Origin: Annulohypoxylon bovei var. microspora
Taxonomy: Eukaryota > Ascomycota > Sordariomycetes > Xylariales > Hypoxylaceae
Direction: 5' to 3'
DNA: 64,000 bases
Assembly: GCA_022836615.1 (NCBI GenBank)
Contig: MU405223.1
Coordinates: 248,001-312,000, forward strand
A program made the position numbers and the translations under genes. The notes below the pieces were generated by a model. The model saw only the letters and a list, made by a program, of their open reading frames with translations. It was not told where the DNA came from and made no database searches. Positions within the stretch are counted from its first letter, which is position 1. Each line of letters begins with the position of its first letter. This document shows, one piece after another, positions 36,633-49,388 of the stretch.

Positions 36633-39600
36633 CTATTGAGACTTCTCGTGCTGGGTGGAGACACGTTGGAGGGAGACAACTATGAAACACGTTAGCTAAA
36701 AATCCTTCTACAACTTTAAATCTTGACGATTGAAACTTACCGAAATCTTCGAGAGATCTTTGCTTTTGGCTTCCCTTGGGGGACTTGCCGTGCATGAGGT
36801 TGTCGAATCCAACGCTGTCCTGGAGGATGTAGTAGACACCACCCATGATGCAGAACACGCCGAACGAGAAGATCCAGATACGGACGACGGCGACAATGTG
36901 GGTAAGCGCACCGTTCTCGAAGAAACCCCAGATGGTGAAGCAGGTGGCGAGGATGTCGACGAGAAGAATGGCGCCAGTGAGCTGCCACGAGGGGATCGAC
37001 GACCAGAAGGGACCGTTGGCACGGGTAATGAAGATGAGCCAGTTCTCAGTAAGGGAGATCTCGAGGAAGAGAACCTCGTCCATGTTACCGTTGTTCTGAA
37101 CAATACCACCGTTCTCGCCCTGAGCGTACATAGTGGTGACAGTAATCCAGGTACCGACAGCAAGGACGACACCGAGGAGGACGGACATACCCCAAAGCTT
37201 GGGCAGGTTCCACTTGACAGGGCTCATGGAGTACGGGGCGTTATCGTAGGCAATAGCAAGAGTAGCGACGTCAGCGAAGATGGCGATAAAGACAACAAGC
37301 TCAATATTGAGCGAGCGGTTCAAGATCGCGATCCACAGACCAAGGTAGATCTCCAAGTGAAGAGAAAGGGCGATACGGTAGACGACGTAAGCGTACATGC
37401 GGTGGAAGATCTGTCGGGAAGTCTTAAGGGCATCAATAATAGCACCAAGACCGGGGGCAAGGAAGACGATATCGGCAGCAGATCGGGCAGCGTCAGAGGC
37501 ACCCTCGACAGCAATACCAGTATCGGCCTTCTTTAGAGAGGGAGCATCGTTGACACCGTCACCAGTCATGGCAACGAGGTAACCACGCTGTTGCAGGATC
37601 TCGACGACATTGTACTTGTGTTGGGGGAAAACCTCAGCGAAACCATCGGCAGCCTCAACGAAATCGTAAACCTCAGAACCGGGCATGTCACCACCACCAC
37701 CGAGACCGAGGCGCTCAGCGTTGTAGACATTAGTACCAAGACCAAGTTGACGAGAAGTCTCACGAGCAATACCGACGGCGTCACCAGTAAGCATCTTGAT
37801 GGAGAGACCGAGACGCTTGGCTTCGTTGATAGTGCGGGCAGTATCGTGACGAGGAGGGTCAGAGCAGGGCATAATACCGAGGATCTCCCAAGCACCCTCA
37901 CCACGCTTGCGGGCAACACCGAGAGAACGGAAACCACGAGTAGCGAATTCAGCAACCTTGTTCTTGTAGGCCTGGTCAATTTCCTCAGCGATGGGGTGGT
38001 CCTCCTCGACGGTCTTTAGGACAAACAGAGGGGCACCCTTGACACAGGTAATGCGTTCACCTTGGGGAGATTCGACAACAGCAGTAACCTTCTTCGAGAC
38101 AGGGTCGAAGGGGAAGAAGTCCTTGACAATATACTTGGATAGGACACCCTTGGCGCGGGGGTAGTACTTGAGCGACTTAAGGAAAGCCTTGTCAATGGCA
38201 TCCATACCCTTCTTCTTGCGGCTGGCAGCGAGACAGGCAGTAAGCATGAGATCCTCAGGATCGACACCGGCGACAGTGAAAGGCTCAGCGAGAGAGAGCT
38301 TGTTCTTGGTTAGAGTACCGGTCTTGTCAGAGCAGAGAATTTCGACACCAGCAAGAGACTCGATGGCAGAGAGCTTCTGGACGATGGCCTTCTTCTTGGC
38401 AAGGTAAGCAGCACCGACAGCCATGGTAGTAGTGACGACAGCAGGGAGACCGACGGGAACACCGACAATCGTGATAGCCAACGTGAACCTAAGAATGTCG
38501 ACGATCGGGTTGGATCGGTAGAATGACGAAACCCAGACGATCAAGAGAGTAAAGACGACGAGGATTAACAATACAGTACCGATACCATTAAGAACCTCAG
38601 TGAAGTGACCAGTGCCGGCGGAAGCCTGGTTGACAAGGGCAGCAGCGCGACCGACGAAGGTGTTGTCACCAGTGGCGGAGACGACCATGAAGGCCTCACC
38701 ACGCTTGACAGCAGACGAAGCGAAACATTGGTCACCCTTATGCTTGTCGACGGCGAGAGATTCACCAGTGATAGCAGACTGATCGACTTGGAGGAAGGCA
38801 TCGTCAGTGACGATTCGGCCGTCAGCGGGAATAATGGTACCCTGTTAACAGACGATTAGAGACTTGCGGAAACATTCGTAGTGCGGCGAAAAATAACTCA
38901 CCTCCTCGACTTGGAGGATATCACCGGGGACAACTAGAGGAGCCTCAACTTCCTTGAGGGTACCATCACGAAGAACAACAGCCTTAAGAGCTAGAGTCTT
39001 CTTCAATTCGTCGACAATAGAACCAGCCTGGTATTCTTGAATGAAACCAACAGCGGCGTTGAGGAGTAATAGGGCGCAGATGACGCCGAAATCGACCCAA
39101 TCTTCCAAACCGGCAGCGAGGACGGCAGCAGCCTCCATAACGAATTGAATAGGACCGATAAAGAAACCCTACACCATGTTAGTGTGTGACGAATTGCCGA
39201 TGAGGGCAATGTCAAGACTCACGAAGAACTTGAGGATCAGGTTTTCCTTCTCCTCCTTCATTTGGTTGAGACCATACTTTCGGCGACGGTTGACAACCTC
39301 AGCTATAGAGCAGTTAGTTTTTCCAATTCGACGCGTCTCAACCGCAGCATCTAAATCGACTCAAGCTTACCTTCCGTAAGACCGACACGAGTATCAGTCT
39401 GGAGCATCTCTTCGGGAACAACGCGACCAGTGCCGGCAGCCTGTCCATCACCCTCTTCCTCGTCATCAAAGGCGTTGCCATCTTGGGACTCGAGGTCTTC
39501 GATCAGGGCATCAATGTCCTCATCTTCTTCCTCCTCACCCTTAGCAGTCTTGGCCGGAGCGGGATCCTCGATACGGTGAGCCTCCTTCTCGTCGAACTTG

Positions 39601-39656
39601 CCCGACTCTATGTTGGTATGAAGCGCCGGCGCGGCGGCATTATTGGACTCAGCCAT
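36633..39656 (-). CDS. PMA1: Plasma-membrane H+-ATPase (P3A-type proton pump)
   Basis: Five exons: 39656-39371, 39302-39223, 39168-38902, 38841-36741 and 36679-36633, 926 aa, the standard fungal length. It exports H+ with ATP hydrolysis and sets the plasma-membrane potential. An acidic N-terminal cytosolic region (EEEEDEDIDALIEDL) is followed by M1-M2, the actuator domain with the ITGES loop, and M3-M4 with VGLPAVVTTTMAVG. The phosphorylation site is CSDKTGTLTKN (Asp at about 383). The nucleotide-binding domain includes KGAP, the hinge is MTGDGVNDAPSLKKADTGIA, and M5-M10 follow. The last 47-bp exon encodes VSLQRVSTQHEKSQ, the autoinhibitory tail whose RVST Ser/Thr pair is phosphorylated on glucose in yeast. 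Codon bias is strong (C-ending), typical of very high expression, so the antisense strand shows a spurious 268-codon frame. Confidence 0.98.
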
Positions 39657-42600
39657 TGCGGCGAGCTTCTAAGGTTGACAATCCGAAAGATAACCAGTTG
39701 CCAAATTGGATAGAATTTGCAGATAGAGGACTGAGTCCAGTGAAATTATTAATTACTCCAGGTTAGGCGGGCAGAGAAATCGACAATAGGATCCGACTGG
39801 AATGCTGATTAGGTTGTAGGATAGGTAAATTGACGATGTTTTGGTGAAGGTGATGTCGTGGGGTGAGATAAGATGGACGACGTTCAGACTAATCACGCAG
39901 AGGGGAGAAGAGGGGAGATTTTGGCGGAAGGCACCACGGACGACCTTGGGAGGAATTGACGAGCCAGACGAGCCGAACCAAGTCTTCAACGTGATGAGAA
40001 GAAGAAGAGAAAGCGCGTTCTATGTGGGCGAGCTTTTTCTTTAATAAGTCGTAGAAAACAGAGCGAGAAGAGCAAGAGCTAATTCCGAGAAGTGGGGCTT
40101 TCGTGAACCAAGCTTCCAGTGGCTCCAATGGCTTGCAAGCATAGAAGTATCGGTACAGCGCAATACAGTGTGGGTTGTTCCTTCCGTTCGTTTCCACTGG
40201 GTCCACTCTTTTATATCCAATAGATCCCTATTGGTTAAGCCAGGACGACTTTCGCAATACTACATGGGTACTTATATCTTTTTGACTTATTTTCTAGGTA
40301 TGCGGATGTACATACGTATATACGCGCGAATTTTACAGTTCCAGGTATTGTGTATTACAGACTCGTCACGGCGTAAAGTTCGATATATACAATAAATTCG
40401 AAATGTTAACCTACCTAGTACATAAACGATCCAAAGATGCATGATACACCAGTGAATATAGCTCAAATCAAAAATCCAATGAAGTGAAGTTCCGGCTCAC
40501 GTCAGGAACTTCAGTCACAAACTCAACTCTAAATTGTTAAGCTCAAGGTTTGTTTACTTACATGGAGCCAAGTTTATCTAAGCTACCTGGGTATTTCTTT
40601 CGGGAAATTGCTTTCTATGCACATCAGTACTCAGGGATTAAAGGTACGAAGCCTCCCGCACAATGTCTAGTGAGTAGCCTTGTACTGTAGCCTTGTACTG
40701 TACCTGCCCTAACGTGTTTAACCTACCGAATGGGGTTAAGCTTTGTCATTTTACTAGATGCAGAAAATCGCCACAGTGTGACTAGGTCCCTGCAGACTCC
40801 ACTATTCGGTACCTGAACAGCCATGACTCCACATCCCATCTCTAGAGCAAGAGCACTTTGCACCCATTCTGACCCATGAACTCTCTGATCTTGCGGGAAT
40901 TACTCGATTGCTCCCAAGATGCTGACTGACAGACAAGCGCACCGACTTTTTCCATTCGTCATTTGTAGTCAAAGCTTAAAGAAAAATATCGCGGAAGTTA
41001 TCGCTGAAGCTGTAGGGGCGTTTATTCTTTTCAATTGACCTATTTTAAACTATTTTTCGCCTATCCCGATGCGACGGTTGGCACGGGAATAGCTCTGACC
41101 TAATTGTTTTGGTGAGAGTTTGAGTTTTTTTTTTCTTCTGCTATTTTCCAGGCTCATCCCAAATCAAGATTCCACGAGCTCTGCATTCGGGAAGCACGGT
41201 CACCTCTCTAGACCCTTGGGCTTATGCGAGGGCTGTTAACCATCGACTAGGACTACCCATGTTTTGGTCATGTTAGCCTTGCACAGTGTCAGCTCGTGCA
41301 ATGTCGTCAATTAGTAGCGAGTCAGTGCGCCTTGTCACTGTGCTATGCAACCCTTATCCACATATCGATACATCCATCTGCACTGAGTCTGCATACTGCA
41401 AAGCAGCAGCGATGCTAGACAGGCCAGGTAGAGAACGGTACGTACAGAATGGGTAACCCAGGTACTTTCCCTATCTACCTCCTATGCTGGCAGCTGTCTA
41501 CGTAGCAGCAGCTAACAGCTTCAACTACCAGCATTATGAGCCATTTTCCAATTCAACGAGGCTGCTATCGAAAACGGAAAAGCGCTGGAACCCACCAGGC
41601 TTTGCCGATCCTGCTAAGAGCAAAGACGTACCAGCGTACCTACATACATAGTAGAGCTGCTGTTTCATTAGAGCATACATACCATGCGATAGGTAGGTAT
41701 TGTATTGAACACACCCAAGACCGCTATTGAGAGATCCAGAAAACGCCCAGCCTACCAACATTGAACCCATCCCTATTAACCGACAATCGCCATTGTCTAA
41801 CGTGGAGAACCCGTACGTACCGCCTGCCGGTTGACTTGCCAAATGCGGATTTTTGTCGCTCCCATGCTATTATGGAGCTTCAGGGCATCAGGGCTTCAGA
41901 GCATCAGAGCGCGCAATTAATAGGGAGAAGCGCAAACCGTCGAAAGCAGCGTGGAAAAGTCAAATTCAACCCACCGCTGGATCACTGAACACGACGGGTA
42001 ACGAATGGTAGCAATCCTGCGACTCTGGCGTGTGTGGCTTACTTTTCATACGTCATGGGGACCACAGGATCAATCCCGCATTTTCCAAATCCTGCGCGCC
42101 CATACCCCAGCTAAAGGTCACAGACCACTCAGATGGTAGTACAGGTTAATACGCAGATACGCAGATGATGTTAGATTTTTATTCAAATTTTTTCCTGTCC
42201 TCGCGGCACCCTCTACACCGATACGCTCCGGCAAAGAAGACCTCGGTGAAAGGCAAAAGAGCCATTTGGCCTGCCGTAATTTCTCGGATGGAGATTCGCT
42301 CGGTATGGCCGCTGCTCCACCAAGCTTGTCCGCTTGGAGTCTCGTGGCCACCGTCAAATCTAGTCAACTTTACATCCGATATCCGCTTGTTTAACCCCCT
42401 TCCTATGTAAGTACGGGGCGCGTTAGTCTCAGGGCGCGGATGGGCCAACCTTAATGACTTGGGATGGCTTCACGCTACGCTACAGGTATCGATTTCCAAA
42501 CCTACGAGTGAGGCGGAACAGCTAGATCTCTAGAGATCGACCAAGGCCTTTTTTCGGTCATCGGCATTTTCGCCATCTCGAAAACCGATTATTTGCCTCG

Positions 42601-45600
42601 CCGTCGCGAGAGAATGGATTACGATGATTATGATAGATGGAGCCCGTCCTTATTCGGCTGTCTAGTCTGCTCGTCTTCATCTATCTCGTACCCGCCGTAA
42701 ATTCGGAGAAGAATATGTAGCAAGCCACATATGGTATATCCATATATCACTCATTCACTCACTCACCGTAAGGCAAGTAGTCGCGTGTGCAGTCATAACT
42801 TATCATTACTGCGCACATAGTTATGCATCCGGCCCTGCATCTGGAACCCTTACTTGGACGATTTCGCCAATCACGTTCGCGGCAAAAAGTAATCTCGAGA
42901 ATCGGGATTCGTGCGACTAGGATGTCGCCCGGACAGGTGTGCGTGATTACGCTAAAATGCCAGAATTGCCTCGCCGTTTGCGGGCGTCTGGATCCAGGAT
43001 AGCCGGAAAACGTGGGACTGGGTGTAGTGAAGACGGTGCGACTAAGATGGAATTATACCGTGTGGGTCCGAGGATCGAGCCGCTCGTGTCGCTAAAAGAT
43101 TTTCCCATTTCGCGGCCCCCATTCGAGCTGCTATCAGTGGTCAATGGCACTTACTCGGACATTATGTGGTTCCTTTCAGGACGCAATTTATGATTTGTTT
43201 ACCTAGGGGCGAGTAGCTTGGGGGTCTCTATGGGGGTCCTAACAGACTCCACGGGGAAGGCTTTTCCTAACATGTGTTCTACTCCCGATATTCGATACGC
43301 TCGTGTCTCCGAGCGACCGAAATACGTATTCGCTTCTTGCTGTCGCGCCGTCACGATTCGGTTCAAAAAGGGACATTCTGGCCTTGTAAAATTCGCCTTA
43401 TCTGCCACTTTATGCGAGACGGCTAGCTACGTCTCCCGTTCCTTAGCCGTACCTCGGACCGCGTTCATAATAGATGTACACCATAATACCATACCATACC
43501 TTATCGTAGTTATCTCCTTTGTGATACCTACATACATATTCGACGTAGCAACAAGGCGCCAGAAGCGCCTGTGCGCGTTTAAGCAAGGATCCAATGCAGG
43601 CAACTTGACGATGAAACCCGGCTATAAAAAGCTTGGTTCTTTGATTCTTTGAAACAATCTAACCAGGACCGTACAGTAAACATTTATTACATATCATTGT
43701 TTACTATCTTCAAATGCCTCATCTCGAAACCGCCGTTGGTTGCGCCCACGTTATATCGTACAACATATTATGAGTCTTTTTTTGTCCTTGGTTTCTCACG
43801 CTTACTCATACCACCTACGAGTCCTGGGTACATCCTTGAGCTCTAAGTAGAAAGAAAAGAAAAAAAGGATTCCCGTCTCAATGGTTCAGGGTCTATCAGG
43901 CAAGCCTTAATTATTGCCTGTTCTAGAAGCTCTATGAGAACTAAGAGTTAACTAGAGCAAGATTCTAAATTTTATAGTCGATGCAAGAAGGGTTCTACGT
44001 AGTGTCCTCTAGTTCATAGATTGACTTCAGATATATTCCGAGGTAATGGCTCTGGTGCTAAGATCTAAAAGCTTTTCACCACGCCGTCGCGTTGGTATCA
44101 AACTCTAGACTGAACTCGACCTCGTTCGTCGACGACAGTCCGCGCGGCTGCTTAACTCCGCGACGATAATGTCTAGAGCCGGCCAAAGTCAGGGCAGCCA
44201 ACATTGAAAGCTTATGGAACCTAGGTCCTAAGGTACCTGGCAAGCGTCTGCTGCTTGGCTCGCCCCAAAGGTTATGGCAGATCTGGTTATTCGATTTCTC
44301 CGCCGCCAAGATGATGCTTCCCTCCTAGCGCGCACATCCGCTCATAGTGACTTACCGGGACACCACGTTGTACAGTACATGCCATCGTCCATCCTATGTA
44401 TACGTAGAACCAAACTTGAGGCAATCGTGGCGGACATCTGATATGTATGTACATAAATACGCGTGTAGTGTGTATGGTAGTCTTACCTAGCGTCTTGGTG
44501 AGAGAGCAACTATCCGAATCTGTGATCTCGAAAAGACAATCAATACAGTGCCTCGTCCACGGTGTTGTGCGTATTGTACTATCGAAGGTAGAGTTGACAG
44601 ACCAGGACAGACCTCATCAGACATGTCGTCTTGGCACTTATATTTGCGCGTCATGCCAAGCGGCTACAAAGATGACAAAGATGCCACAAGCATGCCCCTA
44701 ACGACATTTATTTGCTTGACGGTTCCCTTTCTCGGCCATCGGGATCGTATAGTAATGTTCCTATATATTTTAGAAACAAATAAACCACACATATCGGAAG
44801 CTTGGCTCTGGGCTTCTGGGCGTTTCTTGGTCGTCATTCATCTTCCCTCTCCGTTATCAATAGGAAATGCTATTCTGCCATTCCGCCATTTCCTACATCT
44901 CATAGCAGGTACGTAGCGGCGTAGGTTCGTCCAGCCAAGAACCTGTCGCGTACGAACGACGATCCGCCCTCTTCGCAGAGGCGGCGGACCCTTTTTTTAT
45001 TCATCGAATTTCCTTGGCGGACCTTCGCTACATCGCAATCAAAAAAGGAGCAAGCAGCAGCAGACGGATGCGTCAGAAGATTGTGCCCAGACGGCGCGAC
45101 TGGGCAGCTGGGCAGGCGCCGCAGGGCCAAGATATAAGCAATAATACAACACGACTAGATAGGCGTACCTAAGTTACGTGCTTTGCGAAAATGAGACACC
45201 GAGGAAAGGTAGGTCAGAACCTAAAACGTACATCCATACCATACCATACACACACACACATATGCATACATACATAGATCCCTTAGTCGGACGTAAATAG
45301 AATTTGGGTGTAGAATTGCCGACAGCCTCGATCCAGGCGAGCTGATCCAGGCGAGCTGATCCTGTCCCATCCATCCCATCATCAGCCCGTCGGTAGAACT
45401 CAGGGGAAAGGAAAAAGAGCCAAGCCTCCTGTCTAACCCCAAGGTTCCAAGTTGTCACGAGCCGAACTTACGTAAACGAAAAGCGGTCCATCCGATTCGC
45501 CTTTGGGGAATAACGTACGGGCCGCCTCGGGCTCGGCAGGGCGACGATCCGTTGGTTCCCCGGAAAGCCCCGTGGGTTTGACTACCGTTACCTGTTCCCT

Positions 45601-48273
45601 CCACACTGGGGTAGGGGGAAAAGAAATCAAGGTACGGAGTGGCCACGGTACCTGGCAGCCTTGCTTTCGCGCCCCTGGCTTCGTCATCGTCGGTACAGCT
45701 TGTCTGTCGGTATGGGTGGCTGTCATAGGTGGGCCCCGTCGCGACGGCGGTAATGGCGATGCGCGGCAGCCGTGGTCATCTGGCGCTTGACCGCCAAAGC
45801 CTCCTTATTACGACCACGGATGACGACCGCTTCCCCAGCAGAGCAAACCAAGCAAGCAAACATCGTTATAAAAATTTTCCTCGAGTTGCTACTGTTGTAA
45901 ATGCCACCGACGTCAGTTTATGCCTTACGTGTGCCATGGATGCGACGCACAAATAGCAGCTCTCCAGCCCTAGGTGCCCAAGGCGACGTAGCCAATGCAT
46001 CGGTCCGTCCTCTCCCCCACGGAAACCACTTAAGCACTCGTAAACCGGCTCGGTGCCCAATGGCTCGAGGGGCCCGGTGTAATAATCAACCGACATGAAA
46101 TCTGGACACCGTCACTCGGGTCGGTTTAATATAGGCATTGATGCTAACCTAGCATCGAATATCACTCACGAGTATGAGTGCCGAGCTGAGGGTAGCAGTC
46201 AACGTCAAATTCTTCATATATAACGCGAATAGTGGTGCGATGGTCACATATTGAGCGATTTTCCCGAAAGAAGTGCATAGATGTGATTGTTCTCGAACAT
46301 CCAAAGATTGGGGGTCAATCAATGCTTCGTCTGAGTTATAATTGAAAATGATGCATGTACTCTCCTGGCCTTGATACCTAGGTATATCGATGTGCTCTCT
46401 AATTATTGACTATAGGACCCAAGTTGAGTTTCTATATCGGTAATAGTTACAATATATATTTCCGCCAGTATCTACGATGTATCTTATATCATGATTAATT
46501 CTAGTTTTTGGATATATGAGTCTAGCAGTAGCTATCAATTATCAGCGGTGTTCAATTTAAGCCAAGTTCAATTCCATCCCGATTATGATCAAACCAGTCA
46601 ATATTCTGTTGGTACGCTGAATTAACTACATATCGTAAGTATGTTATAAGTAGCCCGTATCCCCTTAATCCTTCGATTGGTTTCACAACCAACATCCTTT
46701 TCGATCCTACGCCGATGATCTTATCTAGCATAAAGCAATACTGAAGTCATTATAGAAATTACATATAATCTTCTTTCATTAATTGCTAATAGCATAGGCT
46801 TCTTGAAGAGGCTACTAAGAGGCATCTCCTTGATTGGTTTAAATTTACGAACTTCTTTGAATATAGCTGGTCTGATCTCAACTAATTAGAATCCAACTTT
46901 TACAGGTGCCAATAGGCTACTACATAACCTGAAATGTAGTTAGAAGGGCTTGTAGGTAGATTTAAGTCAGTCAAAGAGATGGGACCATAAGCCGGCGCAG
47001 TTGTTAATTGAGATGATATATCATCAAGGGGAGCCTGTGGTTTCTACAGTGTTCCGTAATAGAAACACGGGTGGCACCATTCGTACAACACCGCTTCAAT
47101 AGACAGAGCACGAGATAGACCGTTGTACGTGCTGCATAGGGCAAACTAAGACTTGAGTTGTTCCTAGTATTATAATATGTTAAATCCCTAGTACGTTGTA
47201 GTGTTTAGGATTCGCACTTCATGAGATAGACACTGAAAGAGAGCAGGCGTGTCGTCTCCTAAGGGATCCTTCAACCTCCAAGATGGACATTACACTGTAT
47301 TCAAGGTTCATGTACATACCTCATTTGCCAAGTGCTCCATGATGAAACCAACACGAATATCATCCTGTATTAGAGAGCTACACGTAAGCACCACACGAAA
47401 CCGGAGCCAGTCTGAGCCAACCAGTACTGAGATCTACTATAATTCTTCACCTCGGGTTAGTGAAACTCCCTGTCCGGTACTTGAAAACCCCTGTCTGAGG
47501 CTATCTGGCACTCGTTGTATTACTATTACTCCCCGCCAAGGCTGACCTACATAGACAAATCAACTATATAGATCCGACCTATTTTAAGCAAGAACCTCCA
47601 ATGATCACGAGGATCTCCAACACGCATATTACAAGAGCCGAGTGGAGGAAGCTTTTCTCGATCCGGCAAGAATCGAGAACGTGCCAAGTTGTGATCGGCT
47701 TGCTTGGCTAACCAAGCTGGCTGGCGAGACGGTTGGGTATAGCCTCAAAGGATTGAGGATCCCACAATTTGGCAGGTGCCAAGTTAAAGAGGAAATTTGA
47801 AAGTATAGATCCTGAATTGTAAATGCCGTAATAAATCGGAGATAACTAGAAGCTCTATAAATCGAATTTTGTAAGTAGAATATCATGAGGAAGTCCAGTT
47901 CTCTGTTCTTATTCGACGGAAGCTATTCGCTCGTCTAGATAGGTGGGCATATTTCTACTGGTCAGTTTAATATGCTGCAGTTAACAATCACATGTAACGT
48001 CCCTGGGACATGACAAAAAATCACGCATGAACTTCAAAAGCTGGAGATAAGGCGACCTCGAGGATCACAAAAGCCTGTATTGCGATCATGTCTGTATAGC
48101 ACAACATCGACAACAAAGGTAAAAACGTCGCCTTATTTTAAAACGGGCCACTCAAAAGCTACCTGCACCCCAGGTAGAAGTTAAGATCTATAGGTAGCAG
48201 GTACCAGAAATTCAAACCTCACATTCGTTCCATGTTCTATCATCACACGAATGACCATCCCATATAACGCCGC
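39657..48273. other. 8.6-kb gene-poor region upstream of PMA1
   Basis: This is the largest gap in the window. I find no gene that I can support. The longest frames (144 codons at 43218-43652, 122 at 44548-44916) have no motif, overlap opposite-strand frames and lack convincing splice partners. The first 1-2 kb must include the PMA1 promoter and leader. Composition is near-balanced at about 41-46 kb and becomes AT-rich from about 46.2 to 47.2 kb. Small features seen: CA dinucleotides at 45249-45261, a GAGCTGATCCAGGC duplication near 45335-45360, ACCTAGGT palindromes at 44219 and 46376, and a hairpin plus T7 run at 44962-44998. Decayed transposons or non-coding RNA genes are possible but not shown. 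Confidence 0.55.
44962..44998 (+). other. GC-rich hairpin followed by T7 run
   Basis: TCCGCC-CTCT pairs with AGAG-GC-GGCGGA around a TCGC loop (about 10 pairs with a 2-nt bulge). A short CC(C) spacer and seven T residues at 44992-44998 follow. The shape resembles an RNA polymerase III transcript end. A partial B-box-like GGTTCGTCC lies upstream near 44926. No complete A and B boxes were found, so this is only a structural observation. Confidence 0.25.
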
Positions 48274-49388
48274 CTAATGCTTAGCAGTGACCTTCTCTCC
48301 GGTCAGCTTTTCCACGTAAGTTTTGGCCCTATTTCGTAACTCGTCAGCAATCTAGTTCTTCTTCACATCATAGGGGAGGTGACGGTAAGAGAGAAACACT
48401 TACATATCACCCATAGCCACCATGCAAACCGTCTGCCAAACGCCTAACCCAATACGAGGCATCACGCCACGGTACAAACCCTTGAGGCCGTTGTTCTCAT
48501 AAATATATTTGAAAGTGTTGCCGACCGTCATCTTCTTAGGACGGTTGGGATCCTCCTTCTTACTCTGCATCTCGACACGGATGACCTCGATCGGCTGGTT
48601 CCAGGCGGACAGACCGCCACCCAGAGCCGAGGCCGTGATCTTCTCTACGACGCTGAGCTTCTCGCCGTGCTCCTTGTTGGTGACCCTACGGATACCTTGC
48701 TCGGCAAGACGCGACAAGCCGAAACGAGAGCCCCAGTTGGTCATCTGCCGGATGGCGACAGCGTTGACACCCTTGTTGATACCTTTGATACCTTCCTTGC
48801 GGTAGATATCCATGAAGGTCGCGAACGTGCTCTGGGGCTTGACACCCGACGCAGCTAGCTTGTGCTGGGTGATCTCGACCGTCTTCATGCAGGTACAGAA
48901 ACCCATGGTGGCGTAGGCCTGCGCGACACCGCCGATCACACCACCAGCGATTCCGCCACCGAACTCCGAAGCACCGGCGACTCGGGCATAGTACTCGGCT
49001 TCGGAGGCGACGAAGAGCAACACGGCTCCCTTGGTCGAGGCTTCGATCCATGCCCAGGGAATGAGACCCTGGTAAACTACGATACGAAGACTACGGGTCA
49101 GCATGCACGATATGACGGTGGTACGGGATGATATGAGGTTGATGAGTTCTTACATCCAAGGACACCACCACGGTTCCAGATGGAGCGCAGCGCGGAGGCG
49201 AAGTTATCGCCTCGGTTGGCGGCAAGGTGAGTCTTGCAGACCTCCAACGGCTGGCCGAGGGTGGTGACCTCAAACATGTTGAGGCCGGCGCCGAGAAGCA
49301 AGTTGGAGAACTTAATGGGCTTCTTCTCAAGCGTGTTGTCCGTCAAGGGGGGGGCAACCCCGGAGGCGGCAGCAGCGGCGGTGGACAT
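48274..49388 (-). CDS. YHM2: Mitochondrial citrate/oxoglutarate carrier Yhm2
   Basis: Three exons: 49388-49154, 49076-48404 and 48328-48274, 320 aa (yeast 314). Yhm2 exchanges mitochondrial citrate for cytosolic 2-oxoglutarate across the inner membrane and also associates with mtDNA. Three carrier repeats are visible with signatures QPLEVCK (repeat 1), a degenerate KTVEITQHK (repeat 2) and QPIEVIR (repeat 3). This pattern is typical of Yhm2. The first splice restores GVLG-FYQGLIPWAWIEAS. For the last intron I chose the acceptor before GGCC at 48328. It gives GDMAKTYVEKLTGEKVTAKH and has a CTGAC branch site just upstream. The earlier AG at 48353 would shift frame. The start MSTAAAAASG at 49388 is the first ATG. 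Citrate synthase lies next upstream on the same strand. Confidence 0.94.

Noticed and set aside
36730..37536. 268-codon plus-strand frame antisense to PMA1
   Set aside because: Long antisense frame caused by strong codon bias of PMA1; its sequence is the shadow of conserved P-type ATPase codons.
43218..43652. 144-codon frame in the gene-poor region
   Set aside because: No motif, overlapped by opposite-strand frames, no splice partners. I could not support it as a gene.
48329..48353. Alternative last-intron acceptor of YHM2 just before ATTGCTGACGAG
   Set aside because: It would shift the frame away from the carrier C-terminus. The acceptor at 48329, preceded by a CTGAC branch site, restores MAKTYVEKLTG.
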